Assembly (NCBI GenBank): GCA_002897735.1
Contig: BDTW01000042.1
Location: 44,133 to 108,132 of the forward strand
DNA: 64,000 bases
From: a bacterium BMS3Bbin13
GTDB taxonomy: Bacteria; Pseudomonadota; Gammaproteobacteria; 21-64-14
Direction of reading: 5' to 3'
How positions within the stretch are numbered: position 1 is the stretch's first letter; each line of letters opens with the position of its first letter. The notes under the pieces were generated by a model. The model had not been told where the DNA came from and did not search any database. It worked only from the letters and a program-made list of their open reading frames with translations. The position numbers and the translations under genes were made by a program. Shown here one piece after another: positions 17,266 to 26,962 of the stretch.

Positions 17266-19374
17266 TTACAAGGAAAATTTCATAGCCATCAGCGCGGCGA
17301 ACAACGTCGCCAGCACCCAGGTGGCGTAGAGCGTGACGGCGCCTTGGTGCAGCCAGGCCAGTGACCGCCCAATCGCCTTCACCGCATAGGCCACCGGGTT
17401 CAGGAACAGACGATCAACGAGGTGGACTACGCGCGTTTCGCGTTCGAGGCCGAGGAGAAAGCCGCCTTGAGAGTGTTGCCGTTCTTGCACGACGGGGCGC
17501 AATAGGGACTCGAAGAGCACCCGCACGGGGGCGGAGAAGGCGGTGGCGGTGTAGCCCATCTGCGGTTGCAGGCACGGCAGGCCGGCGTCCCAGACGCCGA
17601 CGCGGCGGGTGCGGCGCCGACGCAGCAGGCGCGTCGCACCCCAGGTGCTCAGCAACAAAAGGGCGATCACCGCGAATGCAAGTGCGGTGGACATCGCAAA
17701 GACCACCGGTGTGGCGGCCCCGCCCGAATGCACCACCACCAGAGAGCGCAACGGCAGCACGCCGCGTCCGACCTCGGCGCCTATCCCCGACAAGGTGGTG
17801 GTCAGTCCGGCGGGCAGCCCATGAGGTGTGCCGAAGAAGGCCGGGACCAGCGCCGCGGTGGGGTTGGCGCCGGCCAGCGGTCGAACCAGCCCCCCCAGCA
17901 GCGGAATCACCGCGGTGGCCAGTACGCCGAGCCCGAAACAGACCACGACGAGTCCCCACATCGGAATGGTCGCGCTTACCGGTGCCGGCGCCGCTGCGGC
18001 GACCACTTCGGAACGCGGCCGCCCAAGCAGCGCCGAGCCCGCCAGCATTACGAAGCAGGTCATCGCGAGCCCGACGGTCAGTGCGAGCATCGCCCCCGAG
18101 AGCGCGAAAACGGCGCGCACCGGCTGCGAGGCGATCTCCACCACTCGCAACAGCGATTCGAACAGCAGCCACTCGCTGACGAAGCCGTTGAAAGGCGGTA
18201 GTGCGGCGATCGCCAGCGCGCCGATGAGAAAGGCCGTGGCGAACACCGGCATGCGCCGCATGAGTCCGCCCAACCGATCCAGGTCGTGGGTGCCGGTCGC
18301 CTGGTCGATGCCGGCCGCCCCCACAAACAGCAAAGTCTTGTAGGCGGAGTGGTTGAGCATGTGGTAGAGCCCGGCTACCAGCGCCATAGCGCCGAGCACC
18401 GGGTGGCCCAGCGAGACAAAGGCAAAGCCCGCTCCCAACGCCGCCACCACGATCCCCAGGTTCTCGATCGAACTTTGCGCAAGCAGCCGTTTCAGATCAC
18501 GCTCGGTAAGCGCATAGACGATACCGGTCAATGCCGTCACCGCGCCGACGAAAAGAACGAGCAGCGCCATCTGTGGGTGATGGATCGCGATGGGACCGTC
18601 GATGACGAAGAGTGCAAACACGCCGAGGTTGAGCGTCGCGCCGGAGAGAATCGGTGAAACCGATCGCGGGGCCGAACCGTGCGCCTCGGGGAGCCAGGCA
18701 TTGACGGGCACGATGCCGGCCTTGACGCCGAAGCCGAAGAACGTGAGCAGAAAAGCGATCCACAATGCGCCCGCCGGCAGTTGATTCCCCGCCGCCGCGA
18801 TGGACGACAACGCCGTGCTATGTGCATGGGAGGCGAGTATGAAAAGGCCGGCCATGCCGGCCAGCGTTCCGGCTTCGCTCAACATCAGTGTCAGATAGCC
18901 CGCCGCGACCGGGCGCGCTTCCCGAGAGTGGAAGGTGACCAGCCCCCAGATAGCCAACGCGCTGATTTCCCAGAAGAAGACGAAAGATACGATATCGGCC
19001 GCGGTGAAGAATGCGAGCATGCCGGCGTATAATATCGCGACCAGGGTGAGAAACAGGGCCGCCCGATGGCGCGGGTACTGCGCCGCGTCGCGAACCAGCA
19101 GGGGAGTTGCGGCCAGGAATACGACAGCGGTGACGATGAGAAACAACCCCCGCAGCGGATTCAGCACAAAGCCGATCGGTTCCAGCAACGAGAGGGGACC
19201 GAGGGAAAAGGTTGCGCCGCCGGTCGATATGGCCTCTACCCCGGCGACGAACACCAATCCGCTCGCCGCGAAAAAGGCGCACCCGCCCGCCCAGGATCGA
19301 GCCCGGGCCGGCGAAATCCAGGCCGCTACGATACTCGCGGCCAGAGCGGCGAAAGCGGTAGCGAACCACGTCAT
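17266..19374 (-). CDS. NuoL/HyfB-like proton-conducting subunit (copy 1)
   Basis: Same motifs (SSIENLGIV, HMLNHSAYKTLLFVGAAGI, LPPFNGFVSEWL); start MTWFATAFAALAAS at 19374 overlaps the upstream stop. Confidence 0.9.
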   Translation of the reverse strand: MTWFATAFAALAASIVAAWISPARARSWAGGCAFFAASGLVFVAGVEAISTGGATFSLGPLSLLEPIGFVLNPLRGLFLIVTAVVFLAATPLLVRDAAQYPRHRAALFLTLVAILYAGMLAFFTAADIVSFVFFWEISALAIWGLVTFHSREARPVAAGYLTLMLSEAGTLAGMAGLFILASHAHSTALSSIAAAGNQLPAGALWIAFLLTFFGFGVKAGIVPVNAWLPEAHGSAPRSVSPILSGATLNLGVFALFVIDGPIAIHHPQMALLVLFVGAVTALTGIVYALTERDLKRLLAQSSIENLGIVVAALGAGFAFVSLGHPVLGAMALVAGLYHMLNHSAYKTLLFVGAAGIDQATGTHDLDRLGGLMRRMPVFATAFLIGALAIAALPPFNGFVSEWLLFESLLRVVEIASQPVRAVFALSGAMLALTVGLAMTCFVMLAGSALLGRPRSEVVAAAAPAPVSATIPMWGLVVVCFGLGVLATAVIPLLGGLVRPLAGANPTAALVPAFFGTPHGLPAGLTTTLSGIGAEVGRGVLPLRSLVVVHSGGAATPVVFAMSTALAFAVIALLLLSTWGATRLLRRRRTRRVGVWDAGLPCLQPQMGYTATAFSAPVRVLFESLLRPVVQERQHSQGGFLLGLERETRVVHLVDRLFLNPVAYAVKAIGRSLAWLHQGAVTLYATWVLATLFAALMAMKFSL

Positions 19375-20108
19375 GGCTCGAGGGCGTCGCTGCCCCGTCC
19401 CGGTTGCAACTGGCCGGCGGCGAGCAACAGGCCATGCGCGATCGCGAGCGGCGGGGGCGGGCAGCCGGCGATGACGAGGTCCACGGGCACCACATCTCCC
19501 GCGCCGCCGATGCTGGCGAAACTCCGGCCGAAAACGCCGCCGTTGATTGCGCAGACACCCATCGCCACCACCCGCTTCGGCTCCGGCATCGCCTCGTAGG
19601 TCTTGCGCAACGGCAGGCGCATCGCCTCGGTGACCGGCCCGGCGACCAGCAACACGTCGGCATCGCGCGGCGTGGCCGTGACGAAGATACCGTAGCGGTG
19701 CAGGTTGTACGGCGGCGCGTCGATCAGGCGCACCTCGCCCATGCAAGCGCCGCAAGCGCCGGCGTCGAGGTAGCGCACGTTGACCGAGTGGCGAAAGCGG
19801 TGCGGCAAGGGGTTGGACGCCGCATCACGCCATGCGCCCCATTGCGCATCTTCCCGCCATGCGAGATCGCCGTCGGGCCGGCGACAGCGCTGACAGTGCA
19901 CACAGTGCACGAAATCCACGCCGACCGCATCCCCGCGCGCCGCTATCGCTCCGCCGGGGCAGATTGCGGCCATCCGCGCCGCGGCCTGTGCCGCGAGCGG
20001 CTGCGAGACCGGTCGACCGGGGGTCGCGCCCGCCGGCAGGTGCTCGGCGTCGAGGCCGGATTCGCTGCGGATACCGTCGATCAGACTGTGTGCTACCCAG
20101 TTGGCCAT
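19371..20108 (-). CDS. HyfI/HycG/NuoB-like Fe-S subunit with N-terminal ferredoxin-like Cys motif
   Basis: CGACMGE...GVCAINGG...AGCPPPP keeps the [4Fe-4S] ligand pattern; N-terminal ICPGGA...CVHCQRC motif; ATGA overlap with the upstream CDS. Confidence 0.85.
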   Translation of the reverse strand: MANWVAHSLIDGIRSESGLDAEHLPAGATPGRPVSQPLAAQAAARMAAICPGGAIAARGDAVGVDFVHCVHCQRCRRPDGDLAWREDAQWGAWRDAASNPLPHRFRHSVNVRYLDAGACGACMGEVRLIDAPPYNLHRYGIFVTATPRDADVLLVAGPVTEAMRLPLRKTYEAMPEPKRVVAMGVCAINGGVFGRSFASIGGAGDVVPVDLVIAGCPPPPLAIAHGLLLAAGQLQPGRGSDALEP

Positions 20109-21673
20109 CAGCGATCGTTCTCCGCTACCGAAAGTCCGAAGCTTGCCATGATGATCGGGAAATCCTGGAATGTGGCACCCTCCACCGCGCGGTGGAAGGC
20201 ATGCCAGTTGCGGTACCCCGGCGTGCCGGCCGACCAGCGTTGCACACGGCCGTCCGCGTCGAGTCGCAGCCAGTCGAAGAATGCCCCGGACGGCGCCTCG
20301 GCCCAGCCGAGGGCGGAACCCTCGCACGGCTCCCAGCCGGTGGCCGCCGCACCGCTCGGCAGGGCGTCGAGCGCCGCGCCGATCAACGCACCCGAGTCCT
20401 CGATTTCATGGAAGAACACCCGCATGCGCGCGTAGCCGTCACCCTCGGATTCCACCGCCACCGTGGGAGGCAGGCACGCGTAGCCGGCATAGGGCAGGGC
20501 GCAGCGCAGGTCCAGGGAACGGCCGGAAGCGCGTCCGACCGGGCCGACGGTGGCGTAGCGCGCGGTGAGCGCCGCATCGAGCGCGCCCACCTCCTCGATG
20601 CGATCGAGAAAGCTCGAACTCGCCTCCAGCAGCCGCCGGTATCGGCGTATACGTGTCACGATCAAGGGGAGTTCGGCGCCGAGCGTCGCCAGCGCGCCGG
20701 CATCCAGGTCGCGAGCGAGTCCGCCGGGGGCGATCAGGCCGAACAAGTAACGGTGGCCGCCGACGCGTGCGGCGAGGCGCAGCAGCGCCTCTTCCAACTC
20801 CTGGCCCATGGCCTTTCCGACCGCCAGGCCGGTGGAACCGGCAAGCTCCGCCATCACCGCCATGTGGTAGCGCATGCGCTCGAGCTCGGCAAGCACCACG
20901 CGCAGGCGACGCGCCCGCTCGGGTACCACCGTGTGCGAGATGCGTTCCGCCGCCTGGCACAAGGCCAGTGCGTGCGCCACGGCGGCATTGCCGCTGAAGC
21001 GTTCCGCGAGCAGCAGCACGGCGGGCACCGGCAGGCCTTCGGCGATCTTCTCCACCGCCCGGTACTTATAGAACAGTCGTGTGTGGGCGAGGCGGATCTG
21101 TTCGCCGGGACCTTCGAGCACGTAGAGCCCCGCCTCGAGGTAATCGCCCCACACCGGTCCGACCGGAAAAACGACGCTCCCGGATTCGGTGAGTTGGCGC
21201 CGCGGGTGCCACGTGGAGGCACGCTCGGCGCTCGCCGATGGGGTCGTCGCGGCGTAGCGTCGGCACATCGGCGCGACGGCCTCCGGCCAGACGTCGTCGT
21301 GGAGCACGAAGTCCCCGAGGAAGGGATGTCCGGAAAAATGCAGCCCGAACAGATCCTCGGCCTCGCGCTCGTACAAGTCGGCCGCATAGATGCGGTCGCT
21401 GATGGTCGGCAGTTCCCCGCTTGCGCTCGTCCCGATCGAGACGAGCACGTGGTCCGCCGGATGGAAGAAGAAATAATGCAGGGTAAAGCCGCAATCGAGA
21501 TCCTCGGCGAGCAGTGTCGCAAACTCGAAACCGTACTCGTGGGTCAGCAACTCCACGAGGACCGAAACCGCTCCGGGCACCGCGGCAAGTTCCAGCCGAT
21601 CTTGCTTGAGCCGGGATGATTCGAGGCCCGGATGATCGGCCAGCGCCTCGGCCAATGTCGTGAGCCGACTCAC
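20108..21673 (-). CDS. HyfG/HycE/NuoCD-like large subunit lacking NiFe ligands
   Basis: NuoC-like N-terminus (DLYEREAEDLFGLHFSGHP) and NuoD-like body (KIAEGLPVPAVLLLAERFSGNAAVAHALALCQAAERI); GTG start overlaps the upstream TGA. Confidence 0.87.
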   Translation of the reverse strand: MSRLTTLAEALADHPGLESSRLKQDRLELAAVPGAVSVLVELLTHEYGFEFATLLAEDLDCGFTLHYFFFHPADHVLVSIGTSASGELPTISDRIYAADLYEREAEDLFGLHFSGHPFLGDFVLHDDVWPEAVAPMCRRYAATTPSASAERASTWHPRRQLTESGSVVFPVGPVWGDYLEAGLYVLEGPGEQIRLAHTRLFYKYRAVEKIAEGLPVPAVLLLAERFSGNAAVAHALALCQAAERISHTVVPERARRLRVVLAELERMRYHMAVMAELAGSTGLAVGKAMGQELEEALLRLAARVGGHRYLFGLIAPGGLARDLDAGALATLGAELPLIVTRIRRYRRLLEASSSFLDRIEEVGALDAALTARYATVGPVGRASGRSLDLRCALPYAGYACLPPTVAVESEGDGYARMRVFFHEIEDSGALIGAALDALPSGAAATGWEPCEGSALGWAEAPSGAFFDWLRLDADGRVQRWSAGTPGYRNWHAFHRAVEGATFQDFPIIMASFGLSVAENDR

Positions 21674-23127
21674 GGCGTACCCCCGAGCAGGGCGGCGGCC
21701 TGGTGGACCAGCCGAAGCAGCGGCGGCGGCAGATAGAAGCCGAACACCAACAGCGGCAGGAAGGCGATCGCCATCGCAAACACGCTGCTCACCGGAAGCG
21801 GGTGGGCGGGAGCGCGCTCGGGCGCGGGTTGGCGAAACACGATGCCGCCGATCTGATACACGATGGCGATGAAGGCGACCACGATAAACACGGTCAACAG
21901 GCCCGTGGCCAGGTACTCGCCGGCCCCGAACCCGGCGCGCAGAATCTGAAACTCGGAGATAAAGATGGCGAAAGGCGGTGCGCCGGCGATGGCCAACGCA
22001 CCCAGCAGCAATGCCCAACCGACCAGCGGCGAACTGCCGAGGAGTCCGCTGCTGCCTCGTATACGCTGCGTGCCCAGGGTGATTGCGGCAAGACCCGCGG
22101 CATAGAAGCAGAATGACTTGGTCAGGGCATGGGCGAAAAGCTGGTACACCGTACCCAGATGGGCGGCGGGGGTGCCCAGTCCGCAGGCGGTGAGGATGAT
22201 GCCCATATGCTCCACCGTGGAGTAGGCGAACAGGCGTTTGAAATCGGTGACCTGAAGAATGAGGAACGCGGCCGCTCCCACCGAAATGAGGCCGGCGACC
22301 AGGTACCAGGCGTTTGCATCGGGGATGCCGGGGTTACGCGCCAGCGCCGGGTACAGGCGCAGAATCATGTACAGCGCGGCGCTGGTCTCCACACCGGAGA
22401 GCAACGCACAGACCGAGGCCGGCGCCTGGCTGTGCGCATCCGGGAGCCAGGTGTGCATCGGAACCAGGCCGGCCTTGGCGCCGAAGCCGACCAGCGCGAG
22501 CACGAAGCCGGTGAGCAGCACCGCAGGCGGTATGTGCGGCGCGGCGGCGACCAGTCCCGCCCAGCTTGGCGGTTGGCCCGCATGGTGGACGCCGTAGTAG
22601 ATCACCAGGATGCCCAGCAGCGCGATCATCGCGCCCATGGTGGTGAGGGCGACGTACTTCCAGGCCGCTTCCAGGGCCTCGGCGCGGTCTTCGTAGGCCA
22701 CCAGGAAGGCGGAGAAGATGGTGGTGAGTTCGATCGCTATCCACATCACCGCAAGGTTGGTGAGCAGGGGCACCGCCAGCATGGAAGCGAGAAAGAGATT
22801 GAACAGCGGGTAATACTGGCGGTAGCGGGGCGCAACGCGGCCTGCCTCGCGGTGGCGGGCCTCGAGGTAACCGATCGAATACAGCGAAGCGGTCACGCCC
22901 ACGAAGGCGACCAGCAGCAGATACAGCGCACCCAGCGCATCCAGCGTAAACCCGCCGTGCGCCCCCACCAGCGTTCCGGCCGCCATCACGTCCCGCGCGG
23001 CGACGACGGCCAGACCCAGCACCGCCAGGGCGGAGGCCAGGGTGACCCACGGCGCGGCGCGGCGGCCCGCCACGGTGAGCAGCGCCGCGCCGATCGGAAG
23101 GATGAGGATGAGAGGGAGTATCATCAA
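21670..23127 (-). CDS. HyfF/NuoM-like membrane subunit
   Basis: Polytopic; YSTVEHMGIILTACGLG, HALTKSFCFYAAGL, GAPPFAIFISEF motifs. Confidence 0.88.
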   Translation of the reverse strand: MMILPLILILPIGAALLTVAGRRAAPWVTLASALAVLGLAVVAARDVMAAGTLVGAHGGFTLDALGALYLLLVAFVGVTASLYSIGYLEARHREAGRVAPRYRQYYPLFNLFLASMLAVPLLTNLAVMWIAIELTTIFSAFLVAYEDRAEALEAAWKYVALTTMGAMIALLGILVIYYGVHHAGQPPSWAGLVAAAPHIPPAVLLTGFVLALVGFGAKAGLVPMHTWLPDAHSQAPASVCALLSGVETSAALYMILRLYPALARNPGIPDANAWYLVAGLISVGAAAFLILQVTDFKRLFAYSTVEHMGIILTACGLGTPAAHLGTVYQLFAHALTKSFCFYAAGLAAITLGTQRIRGSSGLLGSSPLVGWALLLGALAIAGAPPFAIFISEFQILRAGFGAGEYLATGLLTVFIVVAFIAIVYQIGGIVFRQPAPERAPAHPLPVSSVFAMAIAFLPLLVFGFYLPPPLLRLVHQAAALLGGTP

Positions 23128-23807
23128 CGGCGCTCGTGCAAGGTGGCCATGTGTCCGACGCGGGTGCTGCCGGTCACCGCTCCTATGGAACGCAGGAGCA
23201 GCCCGATGACCAACGCCGCAATGGGGACGTCCACCGCCGCGGCGATCTCGGCGATGATGGTCAGGTCATGAACGATCGAGATCGATGCGAAAAAGGCGCC
23301 GCTTTCCATGATCAGCAGGCCCATGAGTTGGGCCACGCCCTCGCGGCGTACCGCTACCGTGAAGGCCCCGAAGAAGATCGCTATGAGGCCGGTAGGTAAA
23401 TTGATCGCCGCGAAGGGCCGTGCGGGGATGGCATGGACCAGCGGCTGACTCACGATCCAGGCGGCGAACGCCAGCCCGGCGGCGATCAACAGCGACAGGG
23501 GGACGGAAAGCACGTGGTCGACTTCGCGCCGCCCGTAGACCTTGGCCCCCGTCGCCCAGACCAACACCAACGGCACGGCCACCACTTTGGTACTGAAGGT
23601 GATCAGCGCCACCCAGGCGAGATGGGTGCTGTGCAGGGCCACGGCGAGTACGACGGCCGAGGCGCTGAGCATCAGCGCATGCGACATGAACAGATACAGG
23701 GTGCCGCGCATCTGCCGTGCCACGATCACGCCCAGGCCGGCGAGCACGAACAGCGCGGCGAAAAAGCCGTCGAACGCGCGGGCGAGTTCCAGGGCATGCG
23801 GGCTCAC
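23124..23807 (-). CDS. HyfE-like membrane subunit
   Basis: Polytopic HyfE-like protein; position between HyfF-like and HyfC-like genes with ATGA overlaps. Confidence 0.82.
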   Translation of the reverse strand: MSPHALELARAFDGFFAALFVLAGLGVIVARQMRGTLYLFMSHALMLSASAVVLAVALHSTHLAWVALITFSTKVVAVPLVLVWATGAKVYGRREVDHVLSVPLSLLIAAGLAFAAWIVSQPLVHAIPARPFAAINLPTGLIAIFFGAFTVAVRREGVAQLMGLLIMESGAFFASISIVHDLTIIAEIAAAVDVPIAALVIGLLLRSIGAVTGSTRVGHMATLHERR

Positions 23808-24766
23808 GAGAGTCCCACCAGTCTGACGCTCATCGCGAACACGCAGATCACGAAGGCGGTGGCCAGGAACTCGCTGATGCGGAACAGGCGCAACTTCGCG
23901 AGGCTCATCTCGACGGTCGCCAGCACCACCAGAAACACCAGTATCTTGGCGAGCACCAGGGGGATGGCGAGGAAGATGTTACTCCAGGCCATGGTGGTCG
24001 CGAGCCCCCAGGGGGTGAGCAGCACGTTGAGAAAGATGATCGCGAGCAGCATCAGTTTCATCGACCCGCCCCATTTCATCAGGGCGGCGCCCGGCCCCGA
24101 ATACTCGAGGTTCTTGGAATGTCCGATCATGGCGATCTCGGTTTTGCCGGCGGCGTTGTCGACCGGAATGCGGTCGTTCTCGGCGAGGATGAGCATGAAG
24201 AAGGCGACCAGCACCAGCAGGTGCGCGGGCTCGAGGCTCGACGCCCAGGACGCCGAGAATGCGGCGTTTACCGCGTAGGGGATGGTCGAATTGGCGATAT
24301 AGGAGACGCTGAAGAATACCATGATGAACACGGGCTCGGAGAGAAAGCCGACCATGCGCGTGCGGCTTGCCCCGACCGGGCCGTATACGTTTCCGGTATC
24401 CATGGCCGCCAGTGCGACGAAGAATCCGCCGAGCGCAAGGAAGAAGCCGGCCGCGACCATGTCGCCCATGAAGGCGAAGAACAGCGGATAGGCGGTGAGC
24501 GCCGGTACCAGCAGGACGACGAAGATCGGCATCACGAACTGTATCCGCGGCGCAAAGCGAAACACCCAGGAAGAATCTTCGGAAATCAGCTCTTCCTTGG
24601 TGAAGAGTTTGGCGATGTCGCGGTAGGGCTGGAAGATGCTCGGGCCGTGCTTGCCCTGCAACATCTCCTCGATGCGCGCGAGCACACCGCTTACCAGCGG
24701 TGAGAAGAAGACCAGGAAGGCGGCTTGGAGAAGATTGGCGAGCAGATGATGAACGAGATCCGGCAC
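23804..24766 (-). CDS. HyfC/HycD/NuoH-like membrane subunit
   Basis: SGVLARIEEMLQGKHGPSIFQPYRDIAKLFTKE and AENDRIPVDNAAGKTEIAMIGHS signatures of the NuoH/HycD family. Confidence 0.93.
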   Translation of the reverse strand: MPDLVHHLLANLLQAAFLVFFSPLVSGVLARIEEMLQGKHGPSIFQPYRDIAKLFTKEELISEDSSWVFRFAPRIQFVMPIFVVLLVPALTAYPLFFAFMGDMVAAGFFLALGGFFVALAAMDTGNVYGPVGASRTRMVGFLSEPVFIMVFFSVSYIANSTIPYAVNAAFSASWASSLEPAHLLVLVAFFMLILAENDRIPVDNAAGKTEIAMIGHSKNLEYSGPGAALMKWGGSMKLMLLAIIFLNVLLTPWGLATTMAWSNIFLAIPLVLAKILVFLVVLATVEMSLAKLRLFRISEFLATAFVICVFAMSVRLVGLS

Positions 24767-25215
24767 ACACCCTCCTCACACGGGGCACCATTCCCGCGGC
24801 TTAAACAGCTGCCACCTGTAGCAGGAGTTATCAGCCGAGAGGGCGATTCCGGCGCGCGCCGCGGCGAACTCCTTCGCCGTTGGGCAGAGATTACCCCCGA
24901 CCCCCGCGCCGATGCAAGCATCGTTTCACTCTTGGCGGCCCGCAATTTAAATTGCGTCTGAAAAGAAAAATCTCGTGGGATGAGTTGAGTAAGATCGGAG
25001 GTGTTCAAGGACTCCGCTCTCATTACCCGCGAGGTGAGATGCGAAGCGGATCGTGCGGAGCGCTCCGCCCTTCAATCTCGAATCCTCCACCGAGACGCCC
25101 ACCTCGCAAGGGGGCGGCTATTGACAGGGGGAGTGCTTTCATGCTCCGGAATTTCCGAAAAGACGGCTGCTTCGGTGCGCGAGTGATATCGGTCGAAGGA
25201 ACGATAGGCTGCGGA

Positions 25216-25248
25216 AATAAAAAAGGGCGGCCCCTCGCGGGGCCGCCC
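25216..25248 (-). terminator. Rho-independent terminator downstream of the phosphoesterase
   Basis: Minus strand gggcggccccgcgaggggccgccc hairpin followed by ttttttatttc. Confidence 0.85.
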
Positions 25249-25259
25249 GGCGGACGGGA

Positions 25260-26813
25260 TCAGTCACTCATGGATACGTCGTCGCCTCCGCGATCGCGGC
25301 CTACCCGCGTGCCCGTGCTCGGGCGCAGGAACAACCGGCCCATATGCGCGCCGCCACGGAAGTCGAACAGGTTCCGGAGCGAACCGGCCTTGGCGTCGAA
25401 GGACTGATCGCCGATGCGTCCCAGGTGCCAGTTGTCCTCGATGAAGCGCAGGATGGAAGACTGGTCGGTGATGCTGTGGTCGACGAAGTTCTTCCGGGCC
25501 CACGGCGAGATCACCAGCAGCGGCAGGCGCGGACCGTAGCCGCAACGGTCGGGATAGGCGCCGGTGGCCGTTTTCCCGCAGGTGCCGGGACCGGTCAGGG
25601 CATCGTAGTTCGGGTCGTTGGACTGGTTGACGATCGGGGCGAGCACGTGGTCGTACCAGCCGTCGGAGTCGTCGTAGGAGATGACGACGGCGGTGTGCTT
25701 CCACTGCGGCAGGCGCTGGAGCCGGTTCAGAGTCTGCACGAGGAAGGTCTGCTCGTCGAGCGGGTCCGAGTAACCGGCGTGACCGTCCTGGTACTTCTTG
25801 GCCTTGAGGAAACTTACCGCCGGTAGATCGCCGGCTCGTGCCGCGGCCCAGAAATCGCGCAGGTCATACTGGTGCTTCGCCTGATCGGTGCGCCCGATCA
25901 TCGCCACCGATGTCGGTGGGAGGTGATGCGGATTCGCGGTGGAGGCGTAGTACTGAAACGGCTCGTGGTGCGGGCTGTAGTCGAGCACCGTCCGGTCGGC
26001 GATGTTGATGCTCGTGGCGCCGCACACGGCCTTCCCGTCGATGCGCGCCGTCGGCCGAAAGCCGCCCTGGAACCATCCCCAGGTGACGTGCGCGGCGTTG
26101 AGCAGGTTGCCGACATTGGTCCCGCGCATGGCCAAGGTCGGTTTGTTGGTCGGCGAGCAGTCGTCGTAGGTCGGATTCAGGTCGCCGATTACGGTCCCGT
26201 TGGCGACCTTGTTCGGTAGGTTGGCGGGGGTGGCCCCGTGGGTCTGCCCCGCGACCAGGTTGAGCGCGCCGACCGTCGACGGTCCGAAGGTGGTGCCGAA
26301 CGAGTTGTCGCTCATGGCGAAGCGTTGCGCGTAGTTCCACAGCGCCGTAACGGTATTGCCGTCGTAGTAGCCCATCACCTGCGACGGATTACAGCCGTCG
26401 TAGGTCGCGCCCGTCGACTCGACGAAGCGATCCATGAGGCCCGCGTCGGCGGCGCGCTGCTCGGCGGCGTAGGCATGGTCCATGTCGCAGGTCATCGCCT
26501 GTGAGCGATTGAGGCGGAAGGGGTTGGCGCTGTTCGGGTTGTGTGTGAGCAGGTAGCGGGTGAGGCCGTTGACCGACGGCGTGCCGGGTGCCGCGGTGAA
26601 GCGGGGCTCGCCCGGGGGGTTGGCGGCATGCGGGTAGGTGGCGAAGTAGTGGTCGAAGGAGACGTTCTCCTGAAAGATGACCACCAGGTGTCGGATGGGT
26701 GTGGCCGCCGGACGCGCATGTGCCGCCGGGCCGAATGCGCCGAATGCACCGAGCATGAGTCCGCCTAGAGCGAGTGCTCCGGCCTTGATGTGATGCAGGT
26801 TTTGCATTTGCAT
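25260..26813 (-). CDS. Secreted phosphoesterase (acid phosphatase/phospholipase C family)
   Basis: Signal peptide; IRHLVVIFQENVSFDHYFATYPHAANPPGEP; SYDDSDGWYDHVLAP; GYGPRLPLLVISPWARKNFVDHS. Confidence 0.92.
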   Translation of the reverse strand: MQMQNLHHIKAGALALGGLMLGAFGAFGPAAHARPAATPIRHLVVIFQENVSFDHYFATYPHAANPPGEPRFTAAPGTPSVNGLTRYLLTHNPNSANPFRLNRSQAMTCDMDHAYAAEQRAADAGLMDRFVESTGATYDGCNPSQVMGYYDGNTVTALWNYAQRFAMSDNSFGTTFGPSTVGALNLVAGQTHGATPANLPNKVANGTVIGDLNPTYDDCSPTNKPTLAMRGTNVGNLLNAAHVTWGWFQGGFRPTARIDGKAVCGATSINIADRTVLDYSPHHEPFQYYASTANPHHLPPTSVAMIGRTDQAKHQYDLRDFWAAARAGDLPAVSFLKAKKYQDGHAGYSDPLDEQTFLVQTLNRLQRLPQWKHTAVVISYDDSDGWYDHVLAPIVNQSNDPNYDALTGPGTCGKTATGAYPDRCGYGPRLPLLVISPWARKNFVDHSITDQSSILRFIEDNWHLGRIGDQSFDAKAGSLRNLFDFRGGAHMGRLFLRPSTGTRVGRDRGGDDVSMSD

Positions 26814-26962
26814 GAATCGGTTCTCCAGTGCGTTTGCCGCGCCGCCCGGCGTTTGCTTTCCATTGCGGCCCGCGCGGCGGTGGGTGGGACGCCCGCCTCG
26901 CGGACTCGCCGGGGCACGTCGGGCACCGCAGGTCGGGACGCGAGCCAGGGTAGGGCGGCGCA

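Noticed and set aside
20108-21673. True [NiFe] group 4 hydrogenase
   Set aside because: Both CxxC ligand motifs are absent from the large subunit, so it is not called a hydrogenase.
22129-23271. 380-aa plus-strand ORF
   Set aside because: Antisense to HyfF/HyfE-like genes; biased composition.
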